Positions 26,294 through 32,432 of a stretch of 64,000 nt of DNA are shown piece after piece. The stretch covers positions 1,432,001-1,496,000 of the forward strand of contig NZ_CP088020.1 in assembly GCF_021049245.1 (NCBI RefSeq), written 5' to 3'. The position numbers and the translations under genes are program-made. The notes under the pieces were generated by a model that worked only from the letters and a program-made list of their open reading frames with translations, did not search any database and was not told where the DNA came from. How positions within the stretch are numbered: the first letter of the stretch is position 1; each line of letters starts with the position of its first letter. Origin of the DNA: Radiobacillus kanasensis. Lineage in GTDB: Bacteria > Bacillota > Bacilli > Bacillales > Amphibacillaceae.

Positions 26294-26452
26294 TTATTCT
26301 TCTTCAAAATCTACTTCGAATGCTTCCGGAATATATAAAGCCTCATAGGAGTGAAGTTGATTCTCTTCAATAAATGCCAGCATTTCTTCTTTCGTTTGAA
26401 ACCACTCATAGCCAGTCGCATTATATGTCAACAAGTATTCCGGCTCTTCCAT
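26294..26452 (-). CDS. Small acidic hypothetical protein (52 aa)
   Basis: Minus-strand ORF with a very good TAAGGAGG site seven bases before the ATG at 26452. It encodes 52 residues rich in Glu and aromatic residues: YLLTYNATGYEWFQTKEEM, then LHSYEALYIPEAFEVDFEEE. No signal peptide or membrane segment is seen. It is convergent with the preceding gene, and the codon use looks like that of its neighbours. I do not recognise a named family. It resembles short acidic hypothetical proteins of Bacillaceae. Confidence 0.72.
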   Translation of the reverse strand: MEEPEYLLTYNATGYEWFQTKEEMLAFIEENQLHSYEALYIPEAFEVDFEEE

Positions 26453-26576
26453 TGGAATTCCTCCTTAAAGGGTTGTTTTTGTTATTCTATTATGCTGCTC
26501 CGTGCAATAGAACAAATAGTATAGAAGAAAACAAGAGATGAGGCGGAAAAACGAGCAGAAAATTGTCTTTTTGTTA

Positions 26577-26590
26577 CAAACATTTGTTCT
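26577..26590. promoter_or_regulatory. LexA (DinR)-like box upstream of tag
   Basis: Read on the minus strand the site is AGAACAAATGTTTG, whose GAACRNRYGTTY core fits the Bacillus SOS consensus CGAACRNRYGTTYC; the outer bases do not. It lies about 11 bp before an extended -10 (TGATATAGT, TATAGT at 26601-26606), so it covers the -35 zone of tag. The inner GAACAAATGTT is identical to that of the box at 44999. Confidence 0.5.
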
Positions 26591-26634
26591 TATTTTGTGA
26601 TATAGTAAGTGTGTGAAAAGAAGGAGGAATAATC

Positions 26635-27195
26635 ATGAAACGATGCTGGGATGTTAAAGAAACTTTATATCAAGACTACCATGATCATGAGTGGGGAGTA
26701 CCTGTCTATGATGACCAAACACTATTTGAAATGCTTATTCTGGAAGGGGCTCAAGCAGGGTTAAACTGGTTCACGATATTGCAAAAGCGCGAAAATTATA
26801 GAAAGGCATTTGATCAATTTGATGCAACAAAAATAGCAAAATACGATGAAAAGAAAGTAGAAGAATTACTATCTAATTCAGGTATAATCCGTAACAAATT
26901 GAAAATTAGATCGACGATTACAAATGCGAAGCTATTTCTTGATATACAGAAAGAATTCGGCAGCTTTAAAGACTATATCTGGCAATTTGTCGGGGGAGAA
27001 CCCATTATTAATCATAGGAAGAACCTTTCTGAAGTACCTGTCACGACGAAAGAAAGTGATAGGATGAGTAAAGACTTAAAGAAACGTGGATTTAAATTTG
27101 TTGGTTCGACGATTTGCTATTCATACATGCAAGCGGTAGGAATGATAGATGATCATCTCGTAGACTGTGATATTCGAAAACAAAGATTGTCATAA
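26635..27195 (+). CDS. tag: DNA-3-methyladenine glycosylase I
   Basis: Removes 3-methyladenine from alkylated DNA. The 186 residues match the Tag family: the N-terminal zinc Cys/His positions in RCWDVKETLYQDYHDHEWG, FEMLILEGAQAGLNWFTILQ, and the C-terminal GFKFVGSTICYSYMQAVGMI with His and Cys zinc ligands in DDHLVDCD. A GAAGGAGGAA site precedes the ATG. A LexA-like box overlaps its probable promoter, which would fit a DNA-repair gene. Confidence 0.95.
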   Translation: MKRCWDVKETLYQDYHDHEWGVPVYDDQTLFEMLILEGAQAGLNWFTILQKRENYRKAFDQFDATKIAKYDEKKVEELLSNSGIIRNKLKIRSTITNAKLFLDIQKEFGSFKDYIWQFVGGEPIINHRKNLSEVPVTTKESDRMSKDLKKRGFKFVGSTICYSYMQAVGMIDDHLVDCDIRKQRLS

Positions 27196-27234
27196 TTGGC
27201 GCGATAGATTACCATATAGAAGGAGATTTGTTCT

Positions 27235-27501
27235 TTGCAGGAAATTCCATTTTTTTGTGGAATATGTCATAGGAAAGTGGGTGGCAGGATGGATTACATA
27301 ATAGATGCTATGAGTCTTCCTCTAGACAATTTATTAGGCATGTTATTGTATGCCATTCTATGTATGGGTGTAATGGGATTTGTAACATGGATCACTCTAA
27401 GATTTATCCCTTATCCAATTTCGGTTGGTTTAAAAAATAGCATCATTGGTATTTCTGTGTATCTTGGAATTATTATTTGGTGGTTTGCTTTTATATCATA
27501 A
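27235..27501 (+). CDS. Small membrane protein, unknown function
   Basis: Up to 88 residues. Two hydrophobic helices (LLGMLLYAILCMGVMGFVTW and a C-terminal IIGISVYLGIIIWWFAF) are separated by RFIPYPISVGLKNS. A TTG at 27235 has an AGAAGGAG site at a suitable distance and would give an N-terminus with two cysteines (FFCGICHRK). An internal ATG at 27292 would give a 69-residue protein but has a poorly spaced site. It lies 39 bp after tag and may be cotranscribed. I do not recognise the family. Confidence 0.65.
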   Translation: MQEIPFFCGICHRKVGGRMDYIIDAMSLPLDNLLGMLLYAILCMGVMGFVTWITLRFIPYPISVGLKNSIIGISVYLGIIIWWFAFIS

Positions 27502-27526
27502 TAATAAGAGGTACCCATACATAATA

Positions 27527-27557
27527 AATGGCATCGGCTAAGGTCGATGCCATTTTT
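27527..27557 (+). terminator. Intrinsic terminator after the small membrane protein gene
   Basis: AATGGCATCG pairs with the mirrored CGATGCCATT around a short loop (GCTAAGGT) and is followed by TTTTCTC. Confidence 0.8.
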
Positions 27558-27575
27558 CTCTGTTAATTTACAAAA

Positions 27576-27605
27576 ATTAGGCAATTCTTCTTAAGATTAG
27601 GCAAT
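27576..27605 (+). repeat. Two direct copies of ATTAGGCAAT upstream of the toxin
   Basis: ATTAGGCAAT occurs at 27576-27585 and 27596-27605, exactly 20 bp apart, about two helical turns. This spacing suits two protein-binding half-sites on one DNA face. No regulator can be named. Confidence 0.5.
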
Positions 27606-27629
27606 AAGAACGATTTCGTAGAAATGGAA

Positions 27630-27643
27630 CGAACGTATGTTCT
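27630..27643. promoter_or_regulatory. LexA (DinR) box upstream of the type I toxin
   Basis: CGAACGTATGTTCT matches the Bacillus SOS consensus CGAACRNRYGTTYC at all but the last base. It lies over the -35 region of an extended -10 element (TGG-TAGAAT, 27660-27668). LexA bound here would repress the toxin transcript. Confidence 0.72.
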
Positions 27644-27659
27644 ATTTCTGGAAATCATG

Positions 27660-27668
27660 TGGTAGAAT
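27660..27668 (+). promoter_or_regulatory. Extended -10 of the toxin promoter
   Basis: TGGTAGAAT has the TGN extension and a TAGAAT -10 hexamer. The -35 region is poor, in keeping with an extended -10 promoter. About 60 bases of 5' leader precede the toxin start. Confidence 0.5.
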
Positions 27669-27733
27669 GGTTGGTAGATAATGTTCTTTTAGGGAAGGGT
27701 CGGCTAACCCCAGTTGGAAAGGGGGTGACGCCT

Positions 27734-27829
27734 TTGAGTTTGTATCAAACTTTTATGGTGCTTTTTAGTTCCGGTACGTTTTTGATTGCAATGCTCGCGT
27801 TGATTATCAATATGATCAACAAAAAATAG
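27734..27829 (+). CDS. Holin-like type I toxin peptide (31 aa)
   Basis: A TTG-initiated ORF preceded by GGAAAGGGGGTGA encodes 31 residues. They comprise a short polar N-terminus (LSLYQTFMVLF), one hydrophobic membrane helix (FLIAMLALIINMI) and a Lys-rich end (NKK). Size, composition, leader and an overlapping convergent RNA match the holin-like toxins of Bacillus and Lactobacillus type I toxin-antitoxin loci. The peptide would insert in the membrane when the antisense RNA is absent. A GTG nine bases upstream in frame is part of the ribosome binding site and less likely as start. Confidence 0.82.
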   Translation: MSLYQTFMVLFSSGTFLIAMLALIINMINKK

Positions 27830-27870
27830 ACCCCCCTATTAGCCCGCAAAAGTTATAGGTGAGGTCTATT
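27818..27870 (-). terminator. Minus-strand terminator of the antisense antitoxin RNA
   Basis: On the minus strand AATAGACC (27863-27870) pairs with GGTCTATT (27825-27832), with an inner CCTAT/ATAGG helix, and TTTTTTG follows. It falls on the last codons of the toxin gene, so an antisense RNA would end within the toxin mRNA. Confidence 0.7.
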
Positions 27871-27960
27871 CCAGATTTAGGAAAGCCGATCCCTGGGGGA
27901 ACCGCTTATCACAAAGGCCACAGTTACAGCTGTGGTCTTATTTCCATTCAAATTCGTACT
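27822..27960 (-). ncRNA. Predicted antisense RNA antitoxin
   Basis: A minus-strand promoter candidate (TTGCAT 27991-27996, 18 bp spacer, TAATAT 27967-27972) would start an RNA near 27960 that ends at the hairpin at 27818-27870, about 140 bases. It is fully complementary to the 3' part of the toxin mRNA, the arrangement of txpA/RatA-type systems. The exact 5' end is a guess; the terminator is the firmer part. Confidence 0.55.
27916..27945 (+). terminator. Terminator of the toxin mRNA
   Basis: GGCCACAG and CTGTGGTC pair around TTACAG, followed by TTATTT. It lies about 90 bases after the toxin stop, leaving a long 3' UTR that overlaps the antisense RNA. Confidence 0.7.
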
Positions 27961-28095
27961 CTTATACATATTACAACATAAATGCCGGAGATGCAAAGCC
28001 TAAATATTTTGAAAGTAAGATAAAAAGTTGTCGACAAACTCATGTAGAAAAGGGAAAAAATTTGTCAAAAAATTTCAGTAATAGAAGCACAAACG

Positions 28096-28125
28096 TTGAA
28101 AGATATGGTAAAATAGTTCTATATT
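28096..28125 (+). promoter_or_regulatory. Probable promoter of the c-di-GMP riboswitch transcript
   Basis: TTGAAA (28096-28101) and TATATT (28120-28125) are 18 bp apart, about 20 bases before the aptamer. The region is very AT-rich, so other hexamer pairs are possible. Confidence 0.45.
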
Positions 28126-28146
28126 ACTACTTTATAACTATATAAA

Positions 28147-28228
28147 AATCAGGGCAAATTCGTTCGAAAGGATGAAGACGCAAAGCTACGGGTCTAAGGT
28201 TTTTAACTATGATCGCCGGGTTACTTCC
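28147..28228 (+). promoter_or_regulatory. Cyclic di-GMP-I (GEMM-I) riboswitch aptamer
   Basis: The conserved order AGGGCAAA, TTCGTTCGAAAGGATG, GACGCAAAGC, TACGGGTCTAAGG and ATCGCCGGGTTAC matches the GEMM-I consensus, including the GAAA-tetraloop-like hairpin and the C-rich/G-rich closing parts. A terminator hairpin follows directly, so control is by transcription termination. The downstream gene encodes a c-di-GMP enzyme. Confidence 0.93.
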
Positions 28229-28235
28229 ATTATCC

Positions 28236-28271
28236 AAAAAGCTGCCCACCATCCCATCGGGCAGCTTTTTT
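28236..28271 (+). terminator. Terminator in the c-di-GMP riboswitch expression platform
   Basis: AAAAAGCTGCCC pairs with GGGCAGCTTTTTT around ACCATCCCATC. It stands 8 bases after the aptamer and about 80 bases before the coding start. Confidence 0.9.
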
Positions 28272-28352
28272 AAAAGTTTTATCCCAAGAAACAGAGAGTA
28301 CAACATCCTACATCATCCTAATATATTCAAATTAGCAGAGGGTGAATACAAA

Positions 28353-31055
28353 ATGAATCAGATTACATTCAGCAAACGGTTACTTGGTTTTATTCTCCTT
28401 ACCATAGTGGGTTCGTATCTCTTCATATTTTTAGAAAGAGATTCTCCTGGCACCTTTCTTTACAATGCCGGAACCTTCCTTTACACCGTTATTCCTTTAG
28501 GTGCTTCCTTTATCTTATTAATTGCTTCCCGAAAAAGTCACAAGAAAGAAAAGAACTTTTGGCTCTTTTTGTCTTTAGGATACTTTTCAAGCTTTTTAGC
28601 AATTTTAGTGTGGGATTACTACGACTTCGTAAGAGATGTGGATGTGCCATTCCCGGGTATTCCTGATTTATTTTATATGATTCAATATGTCTTTTTCTTT
28701 AGTGCTTTACTTTACAGAGTGAAAGCGGGTAAAAGCAGAAGCCTTTTTACAAGGCAAATTATTGATATCCTTATCGTCATGCTCGTCGCTATTGCGTTTA
28801 GTTGGTCATTCTTGGTTCAACCTATCGTAACAAATCCCCAATTCGCCGGTATGTATCAATTTGTATCTATGGGCTATGCCATTGGTGACATAGGTTTACT
28901 TATTTTAGCATTCAGTATTCTTATTATGTCCCCTACCATGATCCAAAGAAACAGTTTAATCTTTATCTTTATGGGTCTAATTGTTCAAGCAGTGGCGGAT
29001 TCGATTTACGTTTATCTTCAAGCTTCTGTTAGCTATACATCATGGAGCTATATTGATCCATTATACTTGTTTGCCTATATGTTAATTGGTTTTGCTGGTT
29101 ATAACCGAATAAAGCTCGGTAATAGTGAATGCTTATTTATGGGTACAGATAGCAGAATGAAGATGAGTAGTACATTTCGCCTTTTGATTCCATATGGTGC
29201 CTTAGTTGCGCTTAGTATTTTTGTTTTAACGAGTGAAGATCATCATAACCATCTTATCCTTATTACATCTGTAATGTCTATGTGCTTAATTATCTTACGT
29301 CAAGTCCTTACGATAATAGAGAGTAAGCAATTTTTAAGACAGTATGAACAAAAGGAAAAAGAATTGAATTTTAACGAACAGAGATTCCGCTCCTTATTCG
29401 ATCATAATGAAGATGCTGTCATTTCTTTAGACCGAGTAGGGCGAATCAATTCCATAAATGAACGAGCAATACAGTTATCAGGTTATCAGCCTCATGAAAT
29501 AATAAGTGAACGACTTATGAACTTGTTAATGGAAAAAGATGTGGGACGCATAAGGAGACTCTTTAGGGTAGCCATATGTGGAAAATCTACCTCGGCAGAA
29601 GTGAAAGTGATCCTACATGATCAAGAAGAAAAGAGTTTATTTGTAACACTTGTACCCATTTTTATTGATGAAAAGGTGAAAGGTGTATTTTGTATTGCTA
29701 GAGACATTACCGAAAACAAAAAGAATGAAGAAAAAATTAGTTTTCTTGCCTATCACGACCCGTTAACCAATTTACCTAACCGTAGACTTTTTGAAGAAAA
29801 ATTATCGAAAGCAATAGAAAATGCGAAACAAAAAAACACAACACTGGCCACTTTATTTATCGATCTAGACTTTTTTAAAGTAATCAACGATCATTTCGGA
29901 CATGAAACCGGAGATATTATTCTCGTTCAGGTAGCCCGAAGAATTCAAGGGACCTTGCTTCCACAAGACATGGTAATGAGACATGCGGGAGACGAATTTA
30001 TTGTTATGTTAATGGACCGGCAAACGGAGCATGAAGTGGAACAGGTGGCCAGAAAGATCAGTGAGCGAATTAGTGAACCATTCATAGTTGGAAGACATGA
30101 GATTAGAGTCACCTCTAGCATCGGAATATCCCTATTGTCTGATGAGGTATCAGATCCAGAGAAGCTTATTCGAAATGCAGATATTGCGATGTATCGTAGT
30201 AAGGGACAAGGTAAAAATCAATATTGCTTCTATGAAGAGGAGAAAGAGGAGCAATCTTCACGGGATTTAACCATTGAGAAGGAATTAGGTACGGTATTAC
30301 AAACCAATCAGCTTACCGTCTACTATCAGCCACAGTTAAACATAATGGATGGCAACATCGTTGGGATGGAAGCGCTCGTACGCTGGATACATCCAGAGCT
30401 TGGAATGATATCTCCAAACGAATTCATTCCTTTAGCCGAAAAAAATGGATCGATCTTTGATATTAATGAATATGTGCTTGTGGAAGCTTGTAAGCAAGCA
30501 AAGCACTGGCATGTGAAAGGACTTCCTATTAAAATATCGGTAAATATCTCACCACAGCAATTTTATCATCAAAAAAACCTGTCAGAAGTGGTCCAAAGTG
30601 CTCTTGAGGTTTCGGGACTTGACGGATCCTATTTAGAGTTAGAAATAACAGAAGCGATTGTCATTCATAAGCGTGGTACAGCAATCGAAAAATTAAATGA
30701 ATTAAAGAAATTAGGGGTCTCTATTTCCTTAGATGACTTTGGTACAGGATACTCATCCTTATCTTATTTAACGGATTTACCAATTGATACGATAAAAATT
30801 GCTCGTGAATTTATTGAAAAAATGGATCAACGCAAGGAAGTTCAAATTATCCTTTCCTCAATCGTAACGATGGCAAATGAGCTAGGAAAAAGATTGATTA
30901 TTGAAGGGGTAGAAGAGATGGAGCAGCTCCGTGTGTTAGAGGATATGAAATGTTATCTGATGCAAGGATATTTATTCTACCGTCCAGCTGATGCTATAAA
31001 GACAAATGAGATTTTAGAACAGCAGTTGTTAAAGGAACATGTATCTAAAGAGTAA
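28353..31055 (+). CDS. Membrane PAS-GGDEF-EAL cyclic di-GMP enzyme
   Basis: A 900-residue protein. Residues 1-320 carry about nine to ten hydrophobic helices, a membrane sensor of unknown ligand. A PAS domain follows (RFRSLFDHNEDAVISLDRVG), then a diguanylate cyclase domain whose active loop reads RHAGDEF (AGDEF in place of GGDEF), then an EAL phosphodiesterase domain with EALVRW, KISVNISPQQF, LELEITEA, LDDFGTGYSSL and IIEGVEE. Most EAL catalytic residues are present; after the conserved Lys the text is IKIAREF where IKIDRSF is usual, so one acidic residue is Ala. The ATG at 28353 has AGAGGGTG nine bases before it; an earlier in-frame ATG lies inside the riboswitch. Whether it makes or degrades c-di-GMP is unclear. 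Confidence 0.92.
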   Translation: MNQITFSKRLLGFILLTIVGSYLFIFLERDSPGTFLYNAGTFLYTVIPLGASFILLIASRKSHKKEKNFWLFLSLGYFSSFLAILVWDYYDFVRDVDVPFPGIPDLFYMIQYVFFFSALLYRVKAGKSRSLFTRQIIDILIVMLVAIAFSWSFLVQPIVTNPQFAGMYQFVSMGYAIGDIGLLILAFSILIMSPTMIQRNSLIFIFMGLIVQAVADSIYVYLQASVSYTSWSYIDPLYLFAYMLIGFAGYNRIKLGNSECLFMGTDSRMKMSSTFRLLIPYGALVALSIFVLTSEDHHNHLILITSVMSMCLIILRQVLTIIESKQFLRQYEQKEKELNFNEQRFRSLFDHNEDAVISLDRVGRINSINERAIQLSGYQPHEIISERLMNLLMEKDVGRIRRLFRVAICGKSTSAEVKVILHDQEEKSLFVTLVPIFIDEKVKGVFCIARDITENKKNEEKISFLAYHDPLTNLPNRRLFEEKLSKAIENAKQKNTTLATLFIDLDFFKVINDHFGHETGDIILVQVARRIQGTLLPQDMVMRHAGDEFIVMLMDRQTEHEVEQVARKISERISEPFIVGRHEIRVTSSIGISLLSDEVSDPEKLIRNADIAMYRSKGQGKNQYCFYEEEKEEQSSRDLTIEKELGTVLQTNQLTVYYQPQLNIMDGNIVGMEALVRWIHPELGMISPNEFIPLAEKNGSIFDINEYVLVEACKQAKHWHVKGLPIKISVNISPQQFYHQKNLSEVVQSALEVSGLDGSYLELEITEAIVIHKRGTAIEKLNELKKLGVSISLDDFGTGYSSLSYLTDLPIDTIKIAREFIEKMDQRKEVQIILSSIVTMANELGKRLIIEGVEEMEQLRVLEDMKCYLMQGYLFYRPADAIKTNEILEQQLLKEHVSKE

Positions 31056-31058
31056 AGG

Positions 31059-31096
31059 AAAAGCCACGACGATTCTATGAATTGTCGCGGCTTTTC
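31059..31096. terminator. Bidirectional terminator after the GGDEF/EAL gene
   Basis: GAAAAGCCACGACGATT pairs with ATTGTCGCGGCTTTTC around CTATGA, with T runs on both strands. It serves this gene and the convergent BNR-repeat gene. Confidence 0.82.
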
Positions 31097-31097
31097 T

Positions 31098-32186
31098 TTA
31101 TGGTTTTACGGCTATTCCTTCCCTAACGCTTACTTCCCAAGAGTTTGCTTTATCATTTGATATAAAAATATCTCTGTTTTCCGTAGCGATAACGATTTGA
31201 TCGAGGTTTTTTGGATTTTGTTGCACATACAAAATCGGTGCTTCTATATCCTCGGGTAGACTTATATTCTCCCAATGATTGGATGAAGAATCTAATCTGG
31301 ATAATGTTGGTTTTTGGTTAAGGTAGGAGCTAACCCATATCTTATCTTCATGATCCATATACACGCTTCGAACATCCTGGAAATCCCCTATCTTATCCAT
31401 TGTCTTTCCATAGTCGTTGGATAAAAAGGCTCCCTGATCTGTTCCAACAATAACAGTTCCAGAAGTAGAGGGGTGCGCAGACAAACTTGTAGCTTGACCC
31501 GTCATATTGGTAAGACTACTCCTGGTCCATGTTTTCGCTTCATCTGTAGAATAATAGAATCCAGGCTCCGTCAATATAGAATTTGGCTGTGGATTGAATA
31601 CATAAATGTCATGGGTTTCGTATCCGACCGTCATACCGTGAAAGTCAACTTCCCCATAGAGAGTTAAAAAATCTATACTCTCCCCACCATCTGTACTTTT
31701 TATGATACCCAAGGGATTTTTTAAATCTGTTTCAGGATCAGGGTGGCCACTACTATAAAATCCATTGTCAGTAGGGGAAAACCCCATATAATCGTGCTGT
31801 GGGAAGTCACTTGCCGATGTCCAATGACCATCTTCGTGTAGAATATTTAGCCCGTGATGAGAGGGTACCAACAGTTCTGTACCATCACTTGAAAAACCTA
31901 AACCATGAATATGGGTAAAGGTAACAGGATTGTCTTCGTTTGACTTTAACAGGAGAAATGTTGTAAGAATTCCTAACAAAATAAAGAAAGATACAAGAGC
32001 AATTTTTAGTACTTTACTAATCTTTCTCCATAAATAGATACTGATGAAAAGAGTTGCGACCAATAAAACCAATGTAATAATAAGAGTGTAATTCGGTGTA
32101 GAGGAGGTAGCCTCATGTTCGTTACCATGAGCAAATACGGTAACCGGATAAAATATGAGAATGGAGAATATCAAGAGTTTTTTCAA
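31098..32186 (-). CDS. Exported BNR-repeat (sialidase/F510_1955-like) protein
   Basis: About 362 residues. A TTG start at 32186 behind GAAGGGAG gives a proper signal sequence (KKLLIFSILIFYPVTVFAHG). A membrane segment follows near residue 45-85, then a beta-propeller region with repeated Asp-box-like motifs: KSTDGGESIDF, YYSTDEAKTWTR, FLSNDYGKTMDK, FISNDKANSWEV. Such proteins are often annotated F510_1955 glycosylhydrolase, but no catalytic residues can be claimed. A longer ORF to 32279 lacks a ribosome binding site. It is likely membrane-anchored with the propeller outside. Confidence 0.78.
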   Translation of the reverse strand: MKKLLIFSILIFYPVTVFAHGNEHEATSSTPNYTLIITLVLLVATLFISIYLWRKISKVLKIALVSFFILLGILTTFLLLKSNEDNPVTFTHIHGLGFSSDGTELLVPSHHGLNILHEDGHWTSASDFPQHDYMGFSPTDNGFYSSGHPDPETDLKNPLGIIKSTDGGESIDFLTLYGEVDFHGMTVGYETHDIYVFNPQPNSILTEPGFYYSTDEAKTWTRSSLTNMTGQATSLSAHPSTSGTVIVGTDQGAFLSNDYGKTMDKIGDFQDVRSVYMDHEDKIWVSSYLNQKPTLSRLDSSSNHWENISLPEDIEAPILYVQQNPKNLDQIVIATENRDIFISNDKANSWEVSVREGIAVKP

Positions 32187-32432
32187 GTTTTTATGACTCC
32201 CTTCAGATGAGTTGATAAAGATAACTATACCATTATTCTCTGTACCACGGAGAAAGCAGATAAGAATGTCAAAAAACATTCACTATTCAATTCTAATTCT
32301 AAGAATAAGCTGATACTCCTTTCAAAACGGAATTATTATATATACCTAATAGAAGATATTAAAAATCTTTTATCCAAAGTTTCCCCAAGTTGTATTAGAA
32401 TAAAAGGGATGGAAAGACAAAGGAGTTTTGAA

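Noticed and set aside
28209..28352. N-terminal extension of the GGDEF/EAL gene
   Set aside because: The ATG at 28209 lies in the riboswitch and the frame crosses its terminator; a well-placed site precedes the ATG at 28353.
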